The notes under the pieces were generated by a model, which worked only from the letters and a program-made list of their open reading frames with translations, did no database searches and was not told where the DNA came from. A DNA stretch of 64,000 nt from Marivivens sp. Lineage in GTDB: Bacteria; Pseudomonadota; Alphaproteobacteria; Rhodobacterales; Rhodobacteraceae. Each line of letters opens with the position of its first letter. Position 1 is the first letter of the stretch. Shown one piece after another: positions 10,059-17,054 of the stretch. The stretch is taken from contig JAHEBU010000002.1 of the NCBI GenBank assembly GCA_024642115.1, positions 434,001 through 498,000 on the forward strand. The letters are read 5' to 3'. Position numbers and translations under genes: made by a program.

Positions 10059-10556
10059 TCAACTGCCCGGCAGAAGGCTCAACGGATCGAAGCCTTCTTC
10101 CTGATCGTCCAGCCAGCCGCGCACATCCTCGACCACTTCGGCCTCGAACGTTTCGGCCTTCCACATTTCGAAATGGTCGCCCATGCCGCGGAAATAGATG
10201 TCGCCTTCGTCGATCCCCAGCTTCTTGCGCATGGCAATCGGCAGGATGATCCGCCCGTCCTTGTCCACGTCAAGCGTGGCGGATTGGGTAATCATCAGGA
10301 AACTGAGCTTGGCGCGATCCTTGTCACCGCGCGGCATGGCGTTGATCTGGGCGACGATGCGGTCGTATTCCTCGATCGAATAGACGTGCAGCGCATCCTT
10401 GAGGTGCGCGCCGTAGATGATCTGCATGCGGGGGGTCTTGCCGGGGCCGCAGTCGGGGTCGCAGGCCTCCAATACACGGCGATAAGGGGCCGGAATGGAC
10501 ATCCGCCCCTTTGCATCAACCTTCTGGTTGGCTTCGCCTGTAAACGCCTGAACCAC
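10059..10556 (-). CDS. mraZ: Transcriptional regulator MraZ (GTG start)
   Basis: MraZ is the first gene of the dcw cluster and, in studied bacteria, a DNA-binding repressor of its own operon. The 165-residue product shows the two MraZ half-repeats, [10 protein letters not shown] and [10 protein letters not shown], which each carry the DxxxR motif. The open frame runs to 10874 without similarity to MraZ. The GTG at 10556 (VVQAFTG) is preferred because it matches the family N terminus and has AGAGGA upstream. Two TGGGN-type elements (minus strand at 10624-10634) lie upstream, though with six-base rather than the usual ten-base phasing. Confidence 0.93.
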   Translation of the reverse strand: MVQAFTGEANQKVDAKGRMSIPAPYRRVLEACDPDCGPGKTPRMQIIYGAHLKDALHVYSIEEYDRIVAQINAMPRGDKDRAKLSFLMITQSATLDVDKDGRIILPIAMRKKLGIDEGDIYFRGMGDHFEMWKAETFEAEVVEDVRGWLDDQEEGFDPLSLLPGS

Positions 10557-10977
10557 TGTCCCGCGGTCCTCTCTGTCAAAACCAATCCGGAAACTGGTGC
10601 TCCGGTTGAAACGCGATGTTCGGACCCAACCCCATGGGCTTGAACGGAAAACGGCGGATTGCGCTGCTGCCACTGCACAATCCGCCGCCCTCGTCCCGTT
10701 GCCGGGATGTCCAGCTGCGCGCGCCACCTGGGGGGATGTCTGCTCGCTCGCGCGCCGGATCTCTTTGGTCGGTTGAAGGCGGGTGCCTGTATGAAACCTG
10801 CTTTTGCCGGTGGGGTTCTTTAGTTGCCCCGTTTGATCGTGTCCCGTCGTCTTCCGATGACCAATGAGTGCCACGCGAAACCGTGTACGGCAACAACTTT
10901 ATGGAACTGCATGGAACTAGATGGTGTTTTTCAGCGCACTGCAGAACAAGGATTGGTAGAACCACCTCAATCTCTTA

Positions 10978-11029
10978 CTGCACTTAGGCGTAAACGAAAG
11001 TTTATATACTATATATAGCGATAGTGCAG
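10978..11029. promoter_or_regulatory. AT-rich tract bounded by inverted 7-mers
   Basis: CTGCACT (10978-10984) and AGTGCAG (11023-11029) form an inverted pair. Between them lies an exceptionally AT-rich core (TTTATATACTATATATAG, about 11000-11017) in otherwise GC-rich DNA. It is about 450 bases upstream of mraZ. It may hold the dcw promoter or a protein-binding site; neither is proven. Confidence 0.35.
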
Positions 11030-11109
11030 AAAAGGCACAGGGTTCCATGAGATTCAGGGAAATCCGAAGACCGGCCAAATTCCCCAACGGATTGACCTGA
11101 ATCTGGCAG

Positions 11110-11130
11110 TTTTCCACTGATTTATCCACA
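11110..11130 (+). promoter_or_regulatory. DnaA-box-like pair upstream of dcw cluster
   Basis: TTATCCACA at 11122-11130 is a perfect match to the consensus DnaA box. TTTTCCACT at 11110-11118 fits TTWTNCACA except for the last base. They are in the same orientation, 12 bases apart. A DnaA role at the division operon is possible but inferred from sequence alone. Confidence 0.45.
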
Positions 11131-11204
11131 GAGATCACTCCGAATCACGCCGCAGTGATTCGGAAAACCGTCAGGTTCCATCTGGTTCCAGACGCGCGGA
11201 ACGC

Positions 11205-11229
11205 AAAAGGGGACCCAAAGGCCCCCTTT
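11205..11229 (-). terminator. Rho-independent terminator of mrp
   Basis: Read on the minus strand, AAAGGGG pairs with CCCCTTTT about ten bases later, and the hairpin ends in a short T run. It begins 25 bases past the mrp stop. This separates mrp from the dcw operon. Confidence 0.65.
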
Positions 11230-11254
11230 CCATCCCGCACCCATGAATGGCGCG

Positions 11255-12349
11255 TCAGGCCATCCCGCCAGCGATCAGCCGTTCAGCCATTGCCGCATAG
11301 GCACGGGCCATCGCGCTGTCGCCTGCCGCGATGGGAACCCCCGCGTCGCCCGCCAGCCGCGTGTCCAGGTCCAGCGGCAGTTCGCCCAGGAACGGGACGC
11401 CGATCGCCTCTGCCTCGCGCGCCACGCCGCCGTGGCCAAACAGATGCGCCTCATGTCCACAGTTGGGACATATATAAGTAGACATGTTCTCGATCAGACC
11501 CAGCACGGGTGTCTTGAGCGTGTTGAACATGTCCAGCGCCTTGCGGGCATCCAGAAGCGCCACGTCTTGCGGCGTGCTGACAACGATAGCGCCGGTGAGC
11601 TGGGTCTTTTGGCACAAGGTCAGTTGAACGTCGCCCGTGCCGGGAGGCAGATCGACCAGCAGAACATCCAGCTTGCCCCACTCCACCTGCCCCAGCATCT
11701 GCTGCAACGCCCCCATCAACATCGGACCGCGCCAGACGACGGCCTTGGCAGGATCGACCATCAGGCCAATGGACATCATGGTGACGCCGTGGGCATGCAG
11801 GGGGATGATCGTCTTGCCATCCGGTGAGGCCGGGCGTTTGGACACGCCCATCATCCGCGGCTGCGAGGGACCGTATATATCGGCATCCAGCAGGCCGACC
11901 CTTCGGCCCGCCCGGGCCAGAGCGACGGCAAGGTTCGACGAGACGGTCGATTTTCCGACGCCCCCCTTGCCCGACCCGATAGCAATGATGCGGTCCACGC
12001 CACTTACCGGGGCGGGACCCGCCTGCGGGGTCGGGTGGCGGCCGATGGTGAGGGACGGAGGCTGTTGCGAGGCGGCAGGTTTGGCGACAGGTTTGGCCGA
12101 GGGGCCATGCGCCGTCAGGACGACCGACACCGCCTCGACCCCCGCAAGGGCGCGCACGACACCTTCGGCCACCTGGCGAACCCCTTCCATCATGCGGGCC
12201 TGATCGGGGGTGGCTGCCTCGATGACAAAGCGGACGATTCCTGCGTCAACCACCAGCGCACGCACCATGTCGCGACTCACCAGATCGCCTCCGTCAGGCA
12301 AGGCGACGCGTTTGAGGGCGTTCAGGATTTCTTCACGATTCAAGGCCAT
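11255..12349 (-). CDS. mrp: Mrp/NBP35-type iron-sulfur carrier ATPase
   Basis: The 364-residue protein is an ApbC/Mrp P-loop ATPase thought to carry Fe-S clusters to apo-proteins in the cytoplasm. An N-terminal MIP18/DUF59 domain (about 1-85) is joined by a Pro/Ala-rich linker to the ATPase domain. The deviant Walker A motif GKGGVGKS is at about 127-134. [14 protein letters not shown] and [11 protein letters not shown] follow. ICPNCGHE, near residue 290, carries the CxxC cluster ligands. The ATG at 12349 has GGGAG twelve bases upstream. A terminator hairpin follows the stop. Confidence 0.94.
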   Translation of the reverse strand: MALNREEILNALKRVALPDGGDLVSRDMVRALVVDAGIVRFVIEAATPDQARMMEGVRQVAEGVVRALAGVEAVSVVLTAHGPSAKPVAKPAASQQPPSLTIGRHPTPQAGPAPVSGVDRIIAIGSGKGGVGKSTVSSNLAVALARAGRRVGLLDADIYGPSQPRMMGVSKRPASPDGKTIIPLHAHGVTMMSIGLMVDPAKAVVWRGPMLMGALQQMLGQVEWGKLDVLLVDLPPGTGDVQLTLCQKTQLTGAIVVSTPQDVALLDARKALDMFNTLKTPVLGLIENMSTYICPNCGHEAHLFGHGGVAREAEAIGVPFLGELPLDLDTRLAGDAGVPIAAGDSAMARAYAAMAERLIAGGMA

Positions 12350-12606
12350 GCGCGCTCTCCCAGTTTTCAGACTGCCCGGTTTGCGGGCAACCCTTGTCAG
12401 CTTTTCGGCAAATCACAAGCAACCGAACCGGACCTGCCCGGCATTGTGACAATTGTGTATAAATAGGTCAGAAATCCGTATGCATTTGCTGCATGGCAGC
12501 ATTGCGGAATGGACCCATTGTGCACCTGCAGCATTGGCCTAAGTTGGTTCTCGAGAGCGCTAGCAACAAAAGCGCACCAGCGAGAGCAGAGAAAGAGAGT
12601 AACACA
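12350..12606. promoter_or_regulatory. Divergent promoter region for mrp and the DUF1127-RNA unit
   Basis: These 257 bases separate mrp and the DUF1127 gene. TATAAAT at 12458-12464 (plus strand) is a good -10 candidate, preceded by the repeat-rich string ATTGTGACAATTGTG (12443-12457). No properly spaced -35 was seen. In Rhodobacter the homologous unit is under heat-shock sigma factors, but no clear RpoH motif was confirmed here. Confidence 0.35.
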
Positions 12607-12825
12607 ATGGCATATGCAAACGACATCCGCGTGGCCGGTTTCAACCTCACAGAGCGTCTGAATGCACTGCGTTCCGCGATGGCCGACCGTAGCACGAAGA
12701 ACAAGGTCTATCGCCAGACCATCAGCGAACTGAACGCGCTGACCAACCGCGATCTGGAAGATCTGGGCATTCACCGCTCGATGATCAAGTCGATCGCGAT
12801 CGAAGCCGCCTACGGGCAGAAGTAA
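12607..12825 (+). CDS. DUF1127 small protein (CcaF1-like) heading the RNA array
   Basis: The 72-residue, basic protein has the YjiS/DUF1127 signature near its C terminus: ELNALTNRDLEDLGIHRSMI, followed by Ala-Tyr. The ATG at 12607 starts the conserved part; the open frame extends 38 codons further but through promoter-like sequence. In Rhodobacter sphaeroides a DUF1127 protein of the same kind, CcaF1, is co-transcribed with the CcsR RNAs and binds RNA. The identical arrangement here, with the stem-loop array starting six bases past the stop, makes this a likely counterpart. RNA binding is therefore an inference from family and context. The Shine-Dalgarno is weak (AGAGAG). Confidence 0.9.
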   Translation: MAYANDIRVAGFNLTERLNALRSAMADRSTKNKVYRQTISELNALTNRDLEDLGIHRSMIKSIAIEAAYGQK

Positions 12826-12830
12826 TTCAA

Positions 12831-12878
12831 GGTTCGGTGTGCCTCCTCCTCCCTGAATGGGTGCACTGAAACGCGGAA
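12831..12878 (+). ncRNA. Cuckoo stem-loop 1 (class A)
   Basis: CGGTG (12835-12839) pairs with CACTG (12864-12868), and GGTTC (12831-12835) can pair with GAACC beyond it. The loop holds CCTCCTCCTCCC at 12842-12853. This is the least regular copy, lying just after the DUF1127 stop. Confidence 0.65.
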
Positions 12879-12902
12879 CCGCTCCTCCTCCTCCCTGAGC
12901 GG
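12879..12902 (+). ncRNA. Cuckoo stem-loop 2 (class A)
   Basis: CCGCTC (12879-12884) pairs with GAGCGG (12897-12902), enclosing a twelve-base loop CTCCTCCTCCCT. Confidence 0.8.
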
Positions 12903-12913
12903 GCCGCATTGAT

Positions 12914-12953
12914 AAGGTGGCGGCATCCACCTCCTCCCGGGTGCCGCCACTTT
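12914..12953 (+). ncRNA. Cuckoo stem-loop 3 (class B)
   Basis: GTGGCGGCATCC (12917-12928) pairs with GGGTGCCGCCAC (12939-12950), one G-U included; flanking AA and TT extend it. Loop ACCTCCTCCC at 12929-12938. Confidence 0.85.
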
Positions 12954-12966
12954 GACAGATAGACTG

Positions 12967-12997
12967 CGGGCCTTTCTCCTCCTCCCTGAGGGTCCCG
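12967..12997 (+). ncRNA. Cuckoo stem-loop 4 (class A)
   Basis: CGGG with CCCG (12967-12970 and 12994-12997) and CCTT with GAGG (12971-12974 and 12988-12991) form the stem, with a two-base bulge. The loop holds CTCCTCCTCCCT (12976-12987). Confidence 0.78.
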
Positions 12998-13003
12998 TGA
13001 TCT

Positions 13004-13039
13004 GGTGGCGGGGCCGACCTCCTCCCCGGCCCTGCCACC
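13004..13039 (+). ncRNA. Cuckoo stem-loop 5 (class B)
   Basis: GGTGGCGGGGCCG (13004-13016) pairs over 13 positions with CGGCCCTGCCACC (13027-13039), one G-U included. Loop ACCTCCTCCC at 13017-13026. Confidence 0.85.
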
Positions 13040-13053
13040 CACCAGTTTGACTT

Positions 13054-13083
13054 CGGCTGCTTCACCTCCTCCCGAGGCAGCCG
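13054..13083 (+). ncRNA. Cuckoo stem-loop 6 (class B)
   Basis: CGGCTGCTTC (13054-13063) pairs with GAGGCAGCCG (13074-13083). Loop ACCTCCTCCC at 13064-13073. Confidence 0.85.
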
Positions 13084-13087
13084 CGGA

Positions 13088-13133
13088 CCAAGGCGGCGAC
13101 ACCGACCTCCTCCCCGGTGTCGCCGCACCTTGG
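13088..13133 (+). ncRNA. Cuckoo stem-loop 7 (class B)
   Basis: GCGGCGACACCG (13093-13104) pairs with CGGTGTCGCCGC (13115-13126). CCAAG and CTTGG flank it (13088-13133) and extend the helix. Loop ACCTCCTCCC at 13105-13114. Confidence 0.85.
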
Positions 13134-13143
13134 GCCACCAGAT

Positions 13144-13175
13144 ACGGGCCTTCCTCCTCCTCCCTGAGGGTCCGT
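13144..13175 (+). ncRNA. Cuckoo stem-loop 8 (class A)
   Basis: ACGG pairs with CCGT at the ends, and CCTT with GAGG inside, the same architecture as stem-loop 4. The loop holds CCTCCTCCTCCCT (13153-13165). Copies 4 and 8 and their surroundings look like a duplicated unit. Confidence 0.78.
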
Positions 13176-13182
13176 TGACAAA

Positions 13183-13216
13183 GCGGCGAAACCCACCTCC
13201 TCCCGGGGGACGCCGC
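13183..13216 (+). ncRNA. Cuckoo stem-loop 9 (class B)
   Basis: GCGGCG (13183-13188) pairs with CGCCGC (13211-13216). CCC pairs with GGG across a three-by-three internal loop. Loop ACCTCCTCCC at 13195-13204. Confidence 0.8.
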
Positions 13217-13224
13217 CCTCGAAC

Positions 13225-13256
13225 GTGCAGGTCCACCTCCTCCCGGACCCATGCAC
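13225..13256 (+). ncRNA. Cuckoo stem-loop 10 (class B)
   Basis: GTGCA pairs with TGCAC and GGTCC with GGACC, with a two-base bulge at 13250-13251. Loop ACCTCCTCCC at 13235-13244. Confidence 0.82.
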
Positions 13257-13260
13257 AATC

Positions 13261-13306
13261 GACAGACGGCGGCGCCCACCTCCTCCCGGGCTCCGCCGTC
13301 TTTGTC
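13261..13306 (+). ncRNA. Cuckoo stem-loop 11 (class B), probable transcript end
   Basis: GACGGCGG (13265-13272) pairs with CCGCCGTC (13293-13300), and GCCC with GGGC inside one mismatch. Outer GACA and TGTC may also pair. Loop ACCTCCTCCC at 13278-13287. The T-rich tail TTTGTCGTTT suggests that this last hairpin also terminates transcription. Confidence 0.8.
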
Positions 13307-13317
13307 GTTTGGGGGGG

Positions 13318-13335
13318 GGTGGGTTGAAACCCACC
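13318..13335. repeat. Palindromic GGTGGG intergenic repeat, copy 1
   Basis: GGTGGGT and ACCCACC flank the tetraloop TGAA, right after a run of nine G. It resembles the hairpin at 14482-14499. It lies between the RNA array and the convergent lrp gene and could act as a bidirectional terminator. Confidence 0.45.
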
Positions 13336-13359
13336 TTACAGAGGGGGCCGGTTCGGGGA

Positions 13360-13812
13360 TCAGGCCCGTGTGTCCTTGGACGTTTCCATCACCATGTAAC
13401 TCGTGATCGACCGCACCTGCGGGACCGTGCCCAGCGTGTCGCTGTGAAACGCCTTGAACGCCGTCAGATTGGCCACTTCGATCCGCAGCAGATATTCGAA
13501 CGCGCCCGCCACGTTGTGACATTCGGCAACTTCGGGGGCGCGGGACATGGCCCGCTCGAACCCCTCTTGCGCGGCCTTGGAATGTTCGGCCAGACCGATC
13601 GCCACATAGACGACAAATCCTCGCCCGGTCCGGGCCGGGTCCAGCCGGGCGCGATACCCTCGGATCAGCCCAGTCCGCTCCAGTTCCTGCACGCGGCGCA
13701 GACAGGCAGAGGGCGACAGGCCCACCCGTTCGGCCAGCACAAGGTTGCTGATCCGCCCGTCACGGGACAGTTCGCGCAATATCCGGTCGTTGATGGGATC
13801 AAGGTCGGCCAT
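13360..13812 (-). CDS. Lrp/AsnC family transcriptional regulator
   Basis: The 150-residue protein has the standard Lrp layout. An N-terminal helix-turn-helix (about 1-55) begins with LDPINDRILRELSRDGRIS and includes LSPSACLRRVQELE. A C-terminal RAM effector domain contains VAECHNVAGAFEYLLRIEV. It is transcribed divergently from a LysE exporter, so it probably senses an amino acid and controls the exporter. A palindrome GCAAT-TTA-ATTGC at 13847-13859 in the shared promoter is a plausible operator. The cognate amino acid cannot be read from sequence. Confidence 0.9.
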   Translation of the reverse strand: MADLDPINDRILRELSRDGRISNLVLAERVGLSPSACLRRVQELERTGLIRGYRARLDPARTGRGFVVYVAIGLAEHSKAAQEGFERAMSRAPEVAECHNVAGAFEYLLRIEVANLTAFKAFHSDTLGTVPQVRSITSYMVMETSKDTRA

Positions 13813-13846
13813 AAAGTGCAGGAATAGATCGAATCTCGCGCTGTTT

Positions 13847-13859
13847 GCAATTTAATTGC
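13847..13859. promoter_or_regulatory. Candidate Lrp operator between lrp and lysE-type gene
   Basis: GCAAT and ATTGC form an inverted pair around TTA in the 72-base divergent promoter. AT-rich dyads of this kind suit Lrp-family regulators. No binding evidence is available. Confidence 0.4.
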
Positions 13860-13884
13860 CTGTAGATGCGTTCAGAGTTGCGTC

Positions 13885-14475
13885 ATGACCCACAACATCC
13901 TCCTCGCCTTGATCGGCTTCGCCTTTGTGTCGTCGGTCACGCCAGGGCCAAACAACATGATGCTGCTAGCCTCGGGTGCGAATTTCGGGCTGCGACGGAC
14001 GCTGCCGCATATGTTCGGCATCAGCATTGGCCATTCCTTCATGGTATTTCTGGTCGGGATTGGGCTGGTCACGATCTTTGACCGCTTTCCGGTCGCCCAT
14101 TTGGTGCTGAAGGTGCTGTCGGTGGTGTATCTGCTATGGCTGGCCTGGAAAATCGCCAACGCGGGCGAGCCCAAGGCGCGCGACACCGCCAGGCCCTTCA
14201 GCTTTTTGCAGGCCGCAGCGTTTCAGTGGGTCAACCCCAAGGCGTGGTATATGGCGCTGACGGCCGTCACGGTCTACGCGCCGGGGCAGACGTTGGGCGC
14301 GGTTCTTGTGGTCGCTTTGGTCTTTGCCTGCACCAACCTGCCTTCGATCACGCTATGGGTCGTGTTGGGGCGCGAAATGCGGCGGTTCCTGCATTCCCCG
14401 GCCCGGTTGCGGGCCTTCAACTGGACCATGGCAGCGCTGTTGGTCGCCACGCTGCTGCCGATCCTGCGGCATTGA
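13885..14475 (+). CDS. LysE family amino acid exporter
   Basis: The 196-residue protein is a LysE/RhtB-type inner-membrane exporter with about six hydrophobic segments. The family signature near the N terminus is clear: SVTPGPNNMMLLASGANFG (about 15-33) with the Gly-Pro-Asn motif. WVNPKAWYMAL follows in the middle, also typical. It probably exports an amino acid or related metabolite under the control of the adjacent divergent Lrp regulator. The exact substrate is unknown. No strong Shine-Dalgarno precedes the start. Confidence 0.9.
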   Translation: MTHNILLALIGFAFVSSVTPGPNNMMLLASGANFGLRRTLPHMFGISIGHSFMVFLVGIGLVTIFDRFPVAHLVLKVLSVVYLLWLAWKIANAGEPKARDTARPFSFLQAAAFQWVNPKAWYMALTAVTVYAPGQTLGAVLVVALVFACTNLPSITLWVVLGREMRRFLHSPARLRAFNWTMAALLVATLLPILRH

Positions 14476-14481
14476 CCTCTT

Positions 14482-14499
14482 GGTGGGCTGGCACCCACC
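14482..14499. repeat. Palindromic GGTGGG intergenic repeat, copy 2
   Basis: GGTGGG pairs with CCCACC around CTGGCA, seven bases past the stop of the LysE-type gene and followed by CTACC. It resembles the hairpin at 13318-13335, so this may be a dispersed palindromic family. It may end transcription from both convergent genes. Confidence 0.45.
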
Positions 14500-14601
14500 C
14501 TACCACCGGGTCAGGGAGTCTTCGCTCAACCCAGAACTTCCCGAAAGCCATTTGAAATCATTATGTTGCAGATCGTTCAAACATGAACGTGGAATTGCCA
14601 G

Positions 14602-16998
14602 TCAAAACGGCACGTCATCCGCCTGCCCTGCGGTCACCACAAACCGGGCGACGACGTGCTTGGACCCGGCTTTGTCGAACTCGATCTCCAGCTTGTCGCC
14701 TTCGATCCCCATCACCGCACCATAGCCGAATTTCTGATGGAACACGCGGTCACCTTCGGAAAAGGCGCTGACGGCGTCCAGATCAATCGTCAGGTTGCGG
14801 CTTTCGACGGGCTGGGCCATCCCCCGCTGCTGGCTGCGCGACTGAAGCCGCTTCCATCCGGGGGAATTGTAGACGTTCGCCTCGTGCGCCTTTTGGTGAA
14901 GATCCGACCCGTAAGCCCCTGAGATTGCCGGCGAGGCAGAGGCCGCCATGCCGGCCGCGCCATAGCCGCCGCCATATAGGCCGGGGGGTGTCAGAACCTC
15001 GACATGATCCTCGGGCAATTCGTCGATGAACCGACTGGGCATGGCCGATTGCCATTGGCCATAGACCCGGCGGTTGGCCGCAAACGAGATCGTGCACAGC
15101 CGTTCTGCACGGGTGATCCCGACATAGGCAAGGCGACGTTCCTCTTCGAGCCCCTTCAATCCGCTTTCGTCCATGCTGCGTTGGGAGGGAAACAACCCGT
15201 CCTCCCACCCCGGCAGGAACACGGCAGGAAACTCCAGCCCCTTGGCGGCGTGCAACGTCATGATCGAGACCTTTTCGCCCTCCTGCTCGCTCTCGTTGTC
15301 CATGATGAGGGCGACATGTTCAAGGAAGCCTTGGAGATTATCGAAATTTTCCAGAGCCTTGACCAGTTCCTTGAGGTTTTCAAGGCGTCCCGGGGCTTCG
15401 GGCGTTTTGTCTTGCTGCCACATGCCGGTGTAACCGGATTCGTCGAGGATCATTTCGGCCAGTTCGACATGGGTGTCGGCCTCGGCCCTTACCTGTGCAT
15501 GCCAGCGGTCAATCCCCATGACCAGTTCGGCCAGCGCAGCCCCGCCCTTGCCGCCGATCATCTTGGCCTGGCAGACCAGTCGCGCCGCTTCGTGCAGCGA
15601 TATGCCGTTGGACCGGGCCATACGCTGAATCGTCTGCACCGCCTTGTCGCCCAAGCCCCGTTTGGGAGTGTTAACGATCCGCTCGAACGCAAGATCGTCG
15701 TCGGTCGACACGGCAAGCCGGAAATAGGCCATCGCGTCGCGGATTTCGAGCCGTTCATAAAAGCGCGGGCCGCCAATCACGCGGTATGGCAAACCGATGG
15801 TCAGGAACCGATCCTCGAACGCGCGCATCTGGTGGGACGCACGGACAAGGATCGCCATGTCGTCCAGCCCCATGGCATCCATGCCGCGGGTGCCGCGCTG
15901 CATCGCTTCGACCTCTTCGCCGATCCAGCGCGCCTCTTCCTCGCCATCCCAATGACCGATCAGGCGAACCTTTTCGCCGTCCTGTTCTTGGGTCCACAGC
16001 GTTTTCCCAAGGCGCCCCTTGTTAGATGCAATGACGCCCGAGGCTGCGGCGAGAATATGCGGGGTCGATCGGTAATTCTGTTCCAGCCGGATCACGACCG
16101 CGCCCGGAAAATCCTTTTCAAACCGCAGGATATTGCCCACTTCGGCCCCGCGCCAACCATAGATCGACTGGTCGTCATCCCCCACGCAACAGATGTTCTT
16201 GTGGTCTGCCGCCAAGAGCCGCAGCCACAGATATTGCGCCACGTTGGTGTCCTGATATTCGTCGACAAGGATGTATTTGAACCAGCGCTGATACTGCTTC
16301 AGGACATCCGGGTGGGTCTGAAAGATCGTGACCATGTGCAACAGCAGGTCGCCGAAATCGACCGCGTTCAGATCACGCAGGCGCGATTGATATGCGGCAT
16401 ACAGATCGACGCCCTTGTGATCAAAGGCCCCACTTTCGGCCACAGGCACCTGTTCGGGCGTCCAGGCGCGGTTTTTCCAGTTGTCTATGATGCCCGCCAG
16501 CATCCTTGCGGGCCAGCGTTTGTCGTCGATGTCCGCTGCCGCAAGCAGTTGTTTCATCAGCCTGATCTGGTCGTCGGTATCCAGAATGGTGAAATTGGAT
16601 TTGAGGTTCACCAGTTCGGCGTGACGACGCAGGAGTTTGACGCAGATCGAGTGGAACGTGCCCAGCCAAGGCATCCCCTCGACTGCCTCGCCAAGGCTCC
16701 GCCCGATACGGTTCTTCATTTCGCGGGCGGCCTTGTTGGTGAAGGTCACCGCAAGAATTTCGTTGGGCCGCGCCGTGTTCGTCGTCATCAAATGCACAAT
16801 ACGCGTCGTCAGCGCCTTGGTTTTGCCCGTGCCTGCACCCGCCAGCATCAGAACGGGGCCGTTCAACGCCTCGACCGCGCGGCGTTGTTCGGGGTTCAGG
16901 TCATCGAGATAGGGCGCATTTGGCCGCGCCATGGCCCGTTGGGACAGGGGAACGCGGGCTGCGGCCTCAAAGGCGTCGTGTTCGTCGTAGCTGCTCAT
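14602..16998 (-). CDS. uvrD: ATP-dependent DNA helicase UvrD/PcrA type
   Basis: This superfamily 1A 3'-5' helicase acts in nucleotide excision and mismatch repair. The product has 798 residues. Motif Q/I region LNPEQRRAVEAL precedes the Walker A GAGTGKTK near residue 56. Motif II VDEYQDTN, motif III DDDQSIYGWRGA, motif IV EQNYRST, motif V TLHAAKGLEF and motif VI YVGITRAE are all present. The C-terminal Tudor-like domain includes VFHQKFGYGAV and IEFDKAGSKHV, as in PcrA/UvrD. It is transcribed alone and converges with the LysE-type gene. Confidence 0.95.
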   Translation of the reverse strand: MSSYDEHDAFEAAARVPLSQRAMARPNAPYLDDLNPEQRRAVEALNGPVLMLAGAGTGKTKALTTRIVHLMTTNTARPNEILAVTFTNKAAREMKNRIGRSLGEAVEGMPWLGTFHSICVKLLRRHAELVNLKSNFTILDTDDQIRLMKQLLAAADIDDKRWPARMLAGIIDNWKNRAWTPEQVPVAESGAFDHKGVDLYAAYQSRLRDLNAVDFGDLLLHMVTIFQTHPDVLKQYQRWFKYILVDEYQDTNVAQYLWLRLLAADHKNICCVGDDDQSIYGWRGAEVGNILRFEKDFPGAVVIRLEQNYRSTPHILAAASGVIASNKGRLGKTLWTQEQDGEKVRLIGHWDGEEEARWIGEEVEAMQRGTRGMDAMGLDDMAILVRASHQMRAFEDRFLTIGLPYRVIGGPRFYERLEIRDAMAYFRLAVSTDDDLAFERIVNTPKRGLGDKAVQTIQRMARSNGISLHEAARLVCQAKMIGGKGGAALAELVMGIDRWHAQVRAEADTHVELAEMILDESGYTGMWQQDKTPEAPGRLENLKELVKALENFDNLQGFLEHVALIMDNESEQEGEKVSIMTLHAAKGLEFPAVFLPGWEDGLFPSQRSMDESGLKGLEEERRLAYVGITRAERLCTISFAANRRVYGQWQSAMPSRFIDELPEDHVEVLTPPGLYGGGYGAAGMAASASPAISGAYGSDLHQKAHEANVYNSPGWKRLQSRSQQRGMAQPVESRNLTIDLDAVSAFSEGDRVFHQKFGYGAVMGIEGDKLEIEFDKAGSKHVVARFVVTAGQADDVPF

Positions 16999-17054
16999 GC
17001 GCGAAACGTTACAGGGATTCCCGGCAAAGGGAAAGCGCGGTGTTCACAGTCTGT

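Larger units (their letters stand above)
10557..11254. other. Long intergenic region between mrp and mraZ
   Basis: This stretch of about 700 bases has no convincing gene. It holds the mrp terminator hairpin (11205-11229), a pair of DnaA-box-like 9-mers (11110-11130), an AT-rich tract flanked by inverted 7-mers (10978-11029), and presumably the dcw promoter. The open frames here have Arg/Pro-rich, unfamiliar translations. Confidence 0.6.
12831..13306 (+). ncRNA. Array of cuckoo/CcsR-type anti-Shine-Dalgarno RNAs
   Basis: Eleven consecutive stem-loops, each exposing CCTCC repeats in the loop, follow the DUF1127 gene. Two loop classes exist. Class A loops (four copies) read CTCCTCCTCCCT. Class B loops (seven copies) are always the same ten bases, ACCTCCTCCC, on stems of unrelated sequence. 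The stem sequences differ from copy to copy while pairing is kept, which is evidence for selected RNA structure. The motif copies the anti-Shine-Dalgarno CCUCC of 16S rRNA. The closest described system is CcsR1-4 of R. sphaeroides, where each RNA has two such hairpins. The order A A B A B B B A B B B suggests about five two-hairpin RNAs plus a leading loop. Processing sites are unknown. Confidence 0.88.

Noticed and set aside
10624-10634. Canonical MraZ operator (TGGGN repeats)
   Set aside because: Two TGGGN words are present on the minus strand but are six rather than ten bases apart and a third is lacking.
11110-11130. Chromosome replication origin
   Set aside because: Only two DnaA-like 9-mers, no dnaA, hemE, parA or gyrB nearby, and no 13-mer array.
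12443-12464. A standard sigma70 promoter TTGTGA/TATAAAT for the DUF1127 unit
   Set aside because: Spacing between the two boxes is only eight bases; only the -10-like element was kept as a possibility.
12826-13310. Periodic CCTCC blocks considered as a CRISPR array or as minus-strand coding sequence (Gly/Arg/Glu-rich frames)
   Set aside because: Spacing is irregular, the repeats are only 10-12 bases, and each sits in the loop of a base-paired stem; the antisense frames have no family similarity.
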